Assembly: GCA_964415885.1 (NCBI GenBank)
Contig: CAYQCE010000064.1
Span: 1 to 18,025, forward strand
Source: CAYQCE01 sp964415885
GTDB lineage: Bacteria > Zixibacteria > MSB-5A5 > JAABVY01 > JAHJOQ01
Reading direction: 5' to 3'
Length of the DNA: 18,025 bases
Positions 6,989 to 14,008 of the stretch are shown here, piece after piece. The translations under genes and the position numbers were made by a program. Every line of letters starts with the position of its first letter. Position 1 is the first letter of the stretch. The notes beneath the pieces are model-generated. The model had not been told where the DNA came from, did not search any database, and saw only the letters and a program-made list of their open reading frames with translations.

Positions 6989-8490
6989 GCAGACGAGTTG
7001 CATGCGCATATATACCTAATTTCCCGGTACGGCTCCTCGCTAAGGAGAAACCCGATCTCGTGGGCAAACCTGTAGTTATTACGGACACTCCCGATGATCG
7101 GGAGATAGTCTTTGCAGTCAGCGAGAAAGCATACAAATGGGGAGTGCGCGAGGGAATGACACCCGCTCAGGCGAAGACTACCTGTCCCGGGCTCGCTATC
7201 GAGCATCGGGATATCGACCATGAGAAGCGTGTTTCAACGAAACTGCTCAACGCACTCCAGAGTGTCGGCCCAAAAGTCGAGGCCGAGGAACCGGGTGTAT
7301 ACTATCTTGATACGACAGGCCTGGCACTTCTATATAGGAGCGAGCGCGGACTCGCGGAAGAGATGATATCGTCGATTCGCTCGAAGCTCTTTCCGGTCAA
7401 GGTCGGAATTGCCAGAAACAAGTTCCTCGCACGGTTAGCCGCACGGTTGTCCGAAATGTCGAAATACACTATCGTCACCGCAGGCACCGAAAGGAAATTC
7501 ATCGAGAAACTCCCCGCACGCTACATCGAGATGAGCGATGATATCCGTGAGAAACTCGCGGATCTCGGGATCGAGACTATTGGCGAGATGTCTAAGTACA
7601 ACTCGAATGATATGGCGCTCCGGTTCGGTGAGGAGGGCTCGCAGCTTTCGCTCTATTCCAATGCCGATGACCTGAATCTCTTCTCCCCCGATGACTTCGC
7701 AGAGAATATCTCTCGACGAATGCTTCTTACGTACACGATTGTGAGCAAGAACCAGCTTCTCGCGCACATCGACAAACTCCTCGGCGAACTTCTGGACAAG
7801 ATAGCAGAAACCGGTCGTGCGACATCGAAAATCCAGGTCAGGCTTCGGCTGGAGTCACGGAGTGATCTGTTCCTGAAAGCGACCGTAGATAAACTTTCAA
7901 CATCGAAAAAGAGCTTCCTTCGGCAGATCGAAAAAGAGCTTGCGAAGATCAAGCTGGAATCGGGGATCACCGAGATAGCGATTACAATTCCGGAGGCAGT
8001 GACGCAGAGTTCAGGGCAGATCGATCTCACGAAAAAGACCTACACCAAGTCCGATCCGCTAAAGGACAAAACTGTCGCGAACATCCCGAATGCCGACAAG
8101 CTTCGTCTTCCGAAGATCGAGAATTCGTTTCTGCCCGAGAGAACCTACAGCTTCACGCCGGTCTATTCGCACCGCAGGAATCTAAAAAAGAAAACACCGA
8201 CCCGCTTGTCGCATCCGTATTCTCTCAATCTGATATCAGGACTGAGGCTGCTGAAAGAACCGATCGAAACGAGAATCATTCGTAGCAGAGGGGTGCCCTC
8301 ATCCATTGCAGTCGAGAACAAGAGGAAGAAAATCGCACGGCAGAGCGGGCCGTGGCGAATCTCCGGGGGCTGGTGGGAGAATGATTTCGACCGCCTCTAC
8401 TATGAAGTAGAAACCTCAGACAGGAAGATATACCTTCTCTATTTCGACAATATACGGTCACGCTGGTTCATACATGGAATCTATGATTGA
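6985..8490 (+). CDS. imuB: ImuB, catalytically inactive Y-family polymerase homologue
   Basis: A 501-residue ImuB, the bridging subunit that recruits DnaE2 and ImuA to the sliding clamp during translesion synthesis. The Y-family fold is recognisable, but the metal-binding acids are lost: the HVDMD-type start is ACAYIPNF (6-13), and the SIDEAYLD motif is EEPGVYYLD (101-109), with the Asp-Glu pair replaced by Gly-Val. The helix-hairpin region (ADLGIETIGEMSKY, about 192-205) and little finger follow. The expected clamp-binding pentapeptide lies after the little finger; the best candidate is QIDLT (345-349), which lacks the usual terminal Leu-Phe. The C-terminus GPWRISGGWWENDFDRLYY...RWFIHGIYD is typical of ImuB. 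The start overlaps the imuA stop (ATGA), and dnaE2 begins 11 bases after its stop. Confidence 0.95.
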   Translation: MSRRVACAYIPNFPVRLLAKEKPDLVGKPVVITDTPDDREIVFAVSEKAYKWGVREGMTPAQAKTTCPGLAIEHRDIDHEKRVSTKLLNALQSVGPKVEAEEPGVYYLDTTGLALLYRSERGLAEEMISSIRSKLFPVKVGIARNKFLARLAARLSEMSKYTIVTAGTERKFIEKLPARYIEMSDDIREKLADLGIETIGEMSKYNSNDMALRFGEEGSQLSLYSNADDLNLFSPDDFAENISRRMLLTYTIVSKNQLLAHIDKLLGELLDKIAETGRATSKIQVRLRLESRSDLFLKATVDKLSTSKKSFLRQIEKELAKIKLESGITEIAITIPEAVTQSSGQIDLTKKTYTKSDPLKDKTVANIPNADKLRLPKIENSFLPERTYSFTPVYSHRRNLKKKTPTRLSHPYSLNLISGLRLLKEPIETRIIRSRGVPSSIAVENKRKKIARQSGPWRISGGWWENDFDRLYYEVETSDRKIYLLYFDNIRSRWFIHGIYD

Positions 8491-8501
8491 GGTGATACAG
8501 T

Positions 8502-11500
8502 TTGGAATATGTCGAGCTTCACGCACATTCCAACTTTTCGTTTCTCGACGGCGCGGTAAGCCCGGAGGATCTCGCGGCCACCGCTGCACGGCTGGGGTAT
8601 CGCGCATTCGCGCTGACTGATCATAATGGCCTCTACGGCGTCGTGCGGTTCAACCAGACAGCAAAGATCACCGGGATGAAACCGATCTTCGGATCGGAGA
8701 TCACTCTCGAAAACGGGCATCATCTCACGCTGATAGTCAAGAGCCGCACCGGATATATCAACCTCTCGCGCCTTATGACGCGTGCAAATCTGAAATATAG
8801 GAAAGGCGAGACGAAAATATCGAAAAATGAGCTCGCCGAGCACTCCAACGGTTTGATATGCCTCTCCGGCTGCAAGCTGGGCGAGATACCATCGCTGCTG
8901 TTGGAGGGGGAAACCGAGGCAGCGTCCCGGATCGCTGAGGAGTACCGCGAGATTTTCGGCGCCGGGCATTTCTATCTCGAGATACAGCACCATAATCTAC
9001 CGGAGCATGAGAGAATCAGAGATAAGCTGTATGATATCTCGAAAACGCTCGGTATTCCACCTGTCGCCACGAACAACGTCCATTACATAACACCGGATGA
9101 TCGCAAGCTGCAGGATGTGCTCACCTGTATCAAGCACCACACCAATCTCGATGAGGCGGGCGATCTGTTGTATCCGAATGCTGAGCGTTACTTAAAAGAG
9201 CCTGCTGAGATGATCGAAAGATTCAAGCGATATCCCGAGGCGATTGAGAGTACCGTGCGCATTGCCGAGATGTGCAATTTCAGATTCGAGAGTCTCAAGA
9301 CATCGCTGCCCGATTTCCCGGTGTCCGATAAGCACACGACCTCGTCCTATCTCTACTACCTGACATTCGAGGGCGCAAAGAAACGATACGGAGAGATCAC
9401 TGACAAGGTCTACAGACAGCTCGAACATGAACTCGACATCATCGACAAGCTCGATCTCGCGGCATATTTCCTGATAGTGCATGACATAGCGGGATTCTGC
9501 AGGGAGAACAAGATTCTCGCACAGGGACGCGGCTCCGCTGCCAATTCCGCAGTCTGTTATTCACTCGGCGTCACCGCAGTTGATCCTATCAAGCTCGATC
9601 TTTTGTTCGAACGGTTCATGTCGGAGGAGCGCGATGGTCCCCCGGATATCGATATCGACATCGCCAACAACCGTCGCGAAGAGGTAATCCAGTACGTCTA
9701 CGAAAAGTATGGCCGCGAACACGCCGCGATGGTCTGCGAGGTGATAACCTACAAGGGCCGGTCGGCGATACGGGATGTCGGGAAGGCGTTCGGTCTGTCG
9801 CTCGAGGAGGTAGACCGGCTTGCTAAACTTCTCGATCACTATTCGCGTGGGCATGAACTCGAGGAACGCCTCGCGGAGGCGGAGCTTAATCTCGACGACA
9901 AGCGTATCAAACTGCTTATCGAGATATGCAATCAAATCAAGCGCTTCCCGCGCCATCTGGGAATACATTCCGGCGGAATGATAATCACCAAACGGCCGCT
10001 CTCGGAGATTGTGCCGATAGAGAACGCCACAATGCCTAATCGCAGCGTGATCGGATGGGATAAGGATGATGTCGAGGATGCGGGAATGGTCAAGATTGAT
10101 CTGCTCGGGCTCGGGATGCTGAGTATGATAGATATCGCGCTCGATTTGGTCGAAAAAAACCACGGGGTCCATATCGATCCCTCAAAGCTCTCATACAACG
10201 ATCCGAAAGTCTACGACCTCCTCTGTGAGGCGGACACGCTCGGCGTATTCCAGGTCGAGTCGCGAGCGCAGATGAATTGTCTACCGCGCCTCAAACCGCG
10301 CTGCTTCTATGATCTCGTGGTCGAGGTTGCGCTGATCCGGCCCGGACCGATCCAGGGGGATATGGTACATCCGTACCTCAGGCGTCGTGCCGGCGAGGAG
10401 GAGATAACATACCCGCACCCAAAGCTCGAGCCAATACTCAAACGCACGCTCGGTGTTCCGCTGTTTCAGGAGCAGAGCATGCAGATCGCTATCGCATCCG
10501 CGAGTTTCACTCCGGGGCAGGCGGACAAGCTGAGAAAGGCGATGGGTCACAAGCGGTCGTACGAGAAGATGGAGGCGATATCGGTCGCGCTTATCGATGG
10601 GATGATCAGAAACGACATCGACGAGGAGACCGCGATGCGTATCTATCGGCAGATGTCCGCGTTCGCCGATTACGGCTTCCCGGAATCGCACGCGGCATCG
10701 TTCGCGCTGCTTGTATATGTTTCCGCCTATCTGAAGACATACTACACCGCCGAATTCTACTGTGCGCTTCTGAATGCGCAACCGATGGGCTTCTATTCGC
10801 CGTCGAGCATAGTCTATGAGGCGAAACGAAAGGGAATCGAGGTACTCGGCGTCGAAGTCAACGAAAGCGGTTGGGACTGTACTGTTGTCGACGGCAGGCT
10901 CCGTCTCGGCTACAGCTATGTCAAATATATCGGCTCGGAGGACAGAGAGCAAATCGAACGGGAGATCGAGGCGGGACCGTTCAAATCGGTGGATGATTTC
11001 ATCCGGCGCACGAAAGTCAAGCCCCGTGCGCTCGAGCAACTCGCTATGCTGGGGGCATTCAGATCATTCGGACTCGAACGACGCGAGGGACTGTGGAAAG
11101 TCATGTCTGCGCTGAAACGAAAACAGAACGAGCTTCCAATCGAACTCGACAGCCGTGAAAAGGAAGAGTTCAAGCCGATGGCAAAATATCAGGAATTGAT
11201 CGCAGATTTCAAGGGGATGGACCTCTCGAACGGTCCGCATCCGATGAAACTCGTGCGTCATCTCCTCAGGCGGAGAGGAATTCTATCATCGAAGGATTTG
11301 AGTGTGATCGACAACGGCGCGACAGCATCCGTAGCGGGAGTTGTGATAATCCGTCAGAGGCCGATGACCGCGAAGGGATTTATGTTTCTCACGCTCGAGG
11401 ATGAGGCAGGCTTCACGAATGTTGTCGTTAAACCGCAGGTGCCTCAGAAAGACCGGCTGATGATCTCACGCTCTGCAGTTCTGCTCGTGCGGGGCAGGGT

Positions 11501-11600
11501 CGAACGCAAGAACGGCGTGATAAATGTCATCGGTAGACAGTTCACGCCTCTCAGATTCAAATCGACAGATGTCAATGTCAAATCGCGGGATTTCCGGTAG
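8502..11600 (+). CDS. dnaE2: Error-prone DNA polymerase III alpha subunit DnaE2
   Basis: C-family polymerase of 1032 residues that carries out translesion synthesis with ImuA and ImuB. The N-terminal PHP domain starts HAHSNFSFLDGA (7-18) and continues LTDHNGLYG (38-46). This HSNFSFLDGA wording marks DnaE2 rather than replicative DnaE1. The palm has QGRGSAANSAVCYSLG (341-356), the catalytic PDIDIDI (381-387) and the third carboxylate in KIDLLGLG (531-538). Thumb, fingers and a helix-hairpin-helix region follow, then an OB-fold (about 940-1015). It lacks the long C-terminal tau-binding extension of DnaE1 and matches the DnaE2 length of roughly 1030-1080. The start is TTG at 8502, supported by GAGGTG (8489-8494) at 7 bases; no ATG fits. 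It closes the LexA-controlled operon. Confidence 0.97.
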   Translation: MEYVELHAHSNFSFLDGAVSPEDLAATAARLGYRAFALTDHNGLYGVVRFNQTAKITGMKPIFGSEITLENGHHLTLIVKSRTGYINLSRLMTRANLKYRKGETKISKNELAEHSNGLICLSGCKLGEIPSLLLEGETEAASRIAEEYREIFGAGHFYLEIQHHNLPEHERIRDKLYDISKTLGIPPVATNNVHYITPDDRKLQDVLTCIKHHTNLDEAGDLLYPNAERYLKEPAEMIERFKRYPEAIESTVRIAEMCNFRFESLKTSLPDFPVSDKHTTSSYLYYLTFEGAKKRYGEITDKVYRQLEHELDIIDKLDLAAYFLIVHDIAGFCRENKILAQGRGSAANSAVCYSLGVTAVDPIKLDLLFERFMSEERDGPPDIDIDIANNRREEVIQYVYEKYGREHAAMVCEVITYKGRSAIRDVGKAFGLSLEEVDRLAKLLDHYSRGHELEERLAEAELNLDDKRIKLLIEICNQIKRFPRHLGIHSGGMIITKRPLSEIVPIENATMPNRSVIGWDKDDVEDAGMVKIDLLGLGMLSMIDIALDLVEKNHGVHIDPSKLSYNDPKVYDLLCEADTLGVFQVESRAQMNCLPRLKPRCFYDLVVEVALIRPGPIQGDMVHPYLRRRAGEEEITYPHPKLEPILKRTLGVPLFQEQSMQIAIASASFTPGQADKLRKAMGHKRSYEKMEAISVALIDGMIRNDIDEETAMRIYRQMSAFADYGFPESHAASFALLVYVSAYLKTYYTAEFYCALLNAQPMGFYSPSSIVYEAKRKGIEVLGVEVNESGWDCTVVDGRLRLGYSYVKYIGSEDREQIEREIEAGPFKSVDDFIRRTKVKPRALEQLAMLGAFRSFGLERREGLWKVMSALKRKQNELPIELDSREKEEFKPMAKYQELIADFKGMDLSNGPHPMKLVRHLLRRRGILSSKDLSVIDNGATASVAGVVIIRQRPMTAKGFMFLTLEDEAGFTNVVVKPQVPQKDRLMISRSAVLLVRGRVERKNGVINVIGRQFTPLRFKSTDVNVKSRDFR

Positions 11601-11605
11601 AGTTA

Positions 11606-11628
11606 CCGCCGACTGGGACTGACGGCGG
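11606..11628 (+). terminator. Hairpin just after dnaE2
   Basis: CCGCCG (11606-11611) and CGGCGG (11623-11628) form a perfect 6-base-pair GC stem with an 11-base loop, 5 bases after the dnaE2 stop. No T-run follows, so any terminator function is uncertain. Confidence 0.35.
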
Positions 11629-11650
11629 CATGCGTTGACGGCTTGAGTAG

Positions 11651-11675
11651 GGCAGAATGCTTTAGCGGTTCTGCC
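11651..11675. repeat. Hairpin repeat, GGCAGAA family, copy 2
   Basis: GGCAGAA (11651-11657) and TTCTGCC (11669-11675) are inverted arms. The right side TTTAGCGGTTCTGCC parallels TTCAGTGGTTCTGCC at 6064-6078. The composite repeat begins 26 bases further on, the same order seen near 13560-13638. Confidence 0.65.
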
Positions 11676-11700
11676 ATTCATCCGCGCCATCCGCGCGGCA

Positions 11701-11798
11701 TTTAGCGTCGTCGGGAATCCCTTCCCGACGAAATCCATGAAGCAACCTGTCGGGTTTCTACGTTCGCTACGCTCACTCCGGAACCCGACCTACCTTGC
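11701..11798 (+). repeat. Composite hairpin repeat, copy A (left part)
   Basis: It begins TTTAGCGTCGTCGGGAA and contains two stems: CGTCGGGAA/TTCCCGACG, and GTCGGGTTTC/GGAACCCGAC around CGTTCGCTACGCTCACT. It matches copy C (13638) base for base over most of its length, then stops at ACCTACCTTGC, where IS110-derived sequence begins. The right-hand third stem present in copies B and C is missing. Confidence 0.85.
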
Positions 11799-11806
11799 TG
11801 CGAGGT

Positions 11807-11899
11807 CGTGCGCACCGTCACATGCCAAGTCCGCTTATGAACATCAACGCCTACGTAAACAGTGTTGACATCCTGCTCCTGATTCCTGTACCTTTTCAT
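11807..11899 (-). pseudogene. 5' fragment of an IS110-family transposase
   Basis: 31 codons reading MKRYRNQEQD, then VNTVYVGVDVHKRTWHVTVR. YVGVDVHKRTW is the N-terminal signature of IS110-family (DEDD) transposases; Asp19 would be the first catalytic residue. AGGAGG lies 5 bases before the ATG, so this is the true gene start. After codon 31 the frame runs into repeat copy A and encodes only repeat sequence up to a stop at 11702, so more than 85 percent of a normal transposase is missing. The remnant lies between two copies of the same repeat. Other IS110 elements are known to insert in palindromic intergenic repeats, which fits this location. Confidence 0.75.
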
Positions 11900-11997
11900 T
11901 TGAGCCTCCTGCTCGTTCGAGTCAATTGTTGAAAAGTTTCCTAATCACAATACAACTCAAACGCCCGAGGCTCAATCTTATGATAACATAGTTACTT
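11900..11997 (-). mobile_element. Upstream non-coding end of the IS110 remnant
   Basis: About 98 bases between the transposase start and repeat copy B, AT-rich compared with its surroundings. TTGAGCCTC (11900-11908) and GAGGCTCAA (11967-11975) are perfect 9-base inverted arms; on the minus strand the former overlaps the AGGAGG ribosome-binding site, so the stem could hide it. In IS110-group elements the non-coding end before the transposase can encode a bridge RNA. Whether this is its remnant is speculative. Confidence 0.45.
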
Positions 11998-12125
11998 CCC
12001 CGACGAAATCCATGAAGCAGCCTGTCGGGTTTCTACGTTCGCTACGCTCACTCCGGAACCCGACCTACCTTGCCATCTGCACCTTCAGCGCAGTTGTCAG
12101 GAGCACAGGGATCCTGACCTACAAC
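11998..12125 (+). repeat. Composite hairpin repeat, copy B (right part)
   Basis: It starts inside the first stem (CCCGACGAAATCC), then carries the GTCGGGTTTC/GGAACCCGAC stem and the right-hand stem GTCAGGA...TCCTGACCTAC. It shares about 75 bases with copy A and its whole length with copy C at 13638. It lies in the same orientation as A and C and ends about 27 bases before the stop of the dockerin-like gene. Confidence 0.85.
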
Positions 12126-12151
12126 CTACGGACTTGTCACAATCCATCATC

Positions 12152-13531
12152 TCAGCAATCCGGTATCCCATCACCGCCCGGGTCGCAGGGCGCGAGTCCT
12201 GAACTGAAAACATAGTTGATCAAATAAACGACATCATCGATGTCAGCGCCACCGGCACAATTGACATTCCCGGTCGAGAGTATAAGTGGCTCCGGGCCTC
12301 CCTGGAAGACGTAGGCTATCAGATATACAATATCATCAATATCCACAGCACCGCTTGCATCTACATCACCGCATTCAACGGTCGAGCCATCCACAAGCGT
12401 GACATTAACCGTGCACTCATCAGCCGCGGCACCATCACTGACGCCTGTCGCGAAGCTGTAGGTACCGGTCGTGGCGGGAGTTGGATCCCATGTAAATGTA
12501 CCACCGGGCGAAACCGATACACCGCTCTGACCGCCGTCATCCATAAGAGAGAATTCGAGTTGGTCGCACTGATCTGCATCGGTCGCATTAAGTTGAAAAA
12601 CAGTCTGCGAATTGATCAAGGCTGTCTTTTCGATCGGGCATCCCGCAAACGACGGTGCATCATTAGTGAACTCGACCTGGAAAGTGTATTCATCGAGTCC
12701 GCAACAAACGCTAAGCACTTCGATTGTCACATCGTAGACGCCGGGAAGCTGACTGTCGATAGTGTAGTAACCGACGTCATCGATCGTACCGGGGCCGGAT
12801 ATAACATCCCAGCTGATGATCGCAACGGGCTGCCCCAAGCTGTCAAGCTGGATCGGGTCCGCCCCGAAATCGAAGCTTGCTCCGCTGCAATGACTCACGG
12901 AGAGCAAATCGCCGTCAGGAACAGTATCGATTACCGGATCCATGCACATCAACTCCTCTACCTCGGCACAGATTGGATGATTCGCGTCGCTCAAGCTGTT
13001 GTCCAAAAACAGCGGCCGTTCGGGTCCGCCGCCCTCACCGCAGGTCATGCCTACGAAACTCCATACACCTGTTCCGACTATTGCAGAATCAATGCAGAAC
13101 TCTCCACCAATGCCGCTTACTGCCAGCTCAATGCGAAGGAACTCACCGTCGACAGTCCCGGAAGGGATCGTGGAAAACGGGACCGGCCCTCCCATGAAAA
13201 GCTCTCCATATGACATCTCATCACCAACAAGCCCATCGTCATTGACCGCTGGTATCGGCCACCAATCGCCCCAGAATGCAGTCGGACGTTCGTAATCACC
13301 TGCTTCGTATTCAAATGTACTGGCGCCGGTGGTTGTGAATTCGAAGCCAAGCGATATGCCGGTTAACGGATCGGGATCCTCACATTCATACGTTAGTCTA
13401 AATCCAATCGACATCGGGCAATCGCCGTAGAAGGAATCGCCATGCGAATAATCCACCGCAACATAATCAGCGGCGATCGCGTGGCCGCAGATAAGCTGCA
13501 GCACGGTTAGAATCAGTAGATAGCGTCTCAT
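12152..13531 (-). CDS. Secreted protein with Ig-like and dockerin-like repeats
   Basis: A 459-residue exported protein of unknown function. MRRYLLILTVLQLICGHAIA is a clear signal peptide, with cleavage probably after Ala20. Residues 21-200 form a beta-rich domain that may be cohesin-like. Residues about 290-380 look like an Ig or putative-Ig repeat (NDAPSFAGCPIEKT ... GTFTWDPTPATTGTYSF). The end carries two dockerin-like calcium-binding repeats: CGDVDASGAVDIDDIVYLIAY (the first from 387) and GNVNCAGGADIDDVVYLIN (421-439). The many cysteines suggest disulfides after export. Such proteins with a GDVNxxGxVxxxDxVYLIxYxF tail are common in FCB-type candidate phyla, where a cellulosome role is not established. 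The ATG at 13531 has AGGAG 6 bases upstream. It is a single gene flanked by repeats. The export call is strong; the role is unknown. Confidence 0.85.
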   Translation of the reverse strand: MRRYLLILTVLQLICGHAIAADYVAVDYSHGDSFYGDCPMSIGFRLTYECEDPDPLTGISLGFEFTTTGASTFEYEAGDYERPTAFWGDWWPIPAVNDDGLVGDEMSYGELFMGGPVPFSTIPSGTVDGEFLRIELAVSGIGGEFCIDSAIVGTGVWSFVGMTCGEGGGPERPLFLDNSLSDANHPICAEVEELMCMDPVIDTVPDGDLLSVSHCSGASFDFGADPIQLDSLGQPVAIISWDVISGPGTIDDVGYYTIDSQLPGVYDVTIEVLSVCCGLDEYTFQVEFTNDAPSFAGCPIEKTALINSQTVFQLNATDADQCDQLEFSLMDDGGQSGVSVSPGGTFTWDPTPATTGTYSFATGVSDGAAADECTVNVTLVDGSTVECGDVDASGAVDIDDIVYLIAYVFQGGPEPLILSTGNVNCAGGADIDDVVYLINYVFSSGLAPCDPGGDGIPDC

Positions 13532-13559
13532 GATGAACTCCTTTTTCTATCCGGTTAGT

Positions 13560-13581
13560 GCAAAACACTCAGCGGTTTTGC
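13560..13581. repeat. Hairpin repeat, diverged copy 3 (GCAAAAC/GTTTTGC)
   Basis: GCAAAAC (13560-13566) and GTTTTGC (13575-13581) with CTCAGCGG at the centre mirror TTTAGCGG and TTCAGTGG of the copies at 11651 and 6055. The arms have changed together, so pairing is kept. It lies in the region upstream of the dockerin-like gene. Confidence 0.5.
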
Positions 13582-13637
13582 AAATTTATATACCGCACGT
13601 GTCTCCGCTCGAAAAGTGCAACCCGCGATGGCCATGT

Positions 13638-13787
13638 TTTAGCGTCGTCGGGAACCCTTCCCGACGAAATCCATGAACCAGCCTGTCGGGTTTCTACGTT
13701 CGCTACACTCACTCCGGAACCCGACCTACCTTGCTATCTGCACCTTCGGCGCAGTTGTCAGGAGCACAGGGATCCTGACCTACGAAC
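13638..13787 (+). repeat. Composite hairpin repeat, copy C (full length)
   Basis: The complete form, about 150 bases, with three stems: CGTCGGGAA/TTCCCGACG, GTCGGGTTTC/GGAACCCGAC, and GTCAGGA/TCCTGAC. Copies A and B cover its left and right parts. It has no coding capacity and lies between the divergent dockerin-like gene and ktrB. Confidence 0.85.
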
Positions 13788-13950
13788 TGCAATTCAACTC
13801 AACAGTTCGTGGCTGTTTAACGCGTCTGATGCGTTGCCATGTCCAGCCCCCTGTGTGTCTAACCTCGGTGTGGAAATCCATCTTAAAGATATCATGCGAC
13901 CGGGAATCCGTCAAGGCATAAGACTCACCTCGAATTGCAGCCGTCATCTC
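13788..13950. other. Non-coding stretch bounded by inverted repeats
   Basis: CTGCAATTC (13787-13795) and GAATTGCAG (13932-13940) are perfect 9-base inverted arms enclosing 136 bases. I see no gene, promoter or terminator between them. It could be a small decayed mobile element or chance. Confidence 0.35.
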
Positions 13951-13979
13951 TTGACATTTTCCCAAAAACAGCCGAAACT
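13951..13979 (+). promoter_or_regulatory. Possible promoter of ktrB-ktrA
   Basis: TTGACA (13951-13956) is a perfect -35 box. The sequence 17 bases on is GAAACT (13974-13979), a poor -10. It lies 30 bases before the ktrB ATG. I see no c-di-AMP riboswitch of the kind found before ktr genes in Firmicutes. Confidence 0.35.
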
Positions 13980-14008
13980 GCCTTAATCAGAGAAAGGCAC
14001 AATCTCGC

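Noticed and set aside
7642..7656. QLSLY in ImuB (220-224) as a beta-clamp motif
   Set aside because: It aligns with the ALRFGPEG...L segment before the little finger in Y-family proteins, not with the position of known ImuB clamp peptides.
10281..11039. 252-codon open frame opposite dnaE2
   Set aside because: Antisense to conserved polymerase sequence, Arg/Glu-rich composition typical of a shadow frame.
12560..13213. 217-codon open frame opposite the dockerin-like gene
   Set aside because: The minus strand has a signal peptide, ribosome-binding site and recognisable domains; the plus frame has none.
11641..13800. CRISPR array
   Set aside because: Repeats are long, few and irregularly spaced, each with internal stems; no short regular repeat-spacer pattern and no cas genes.
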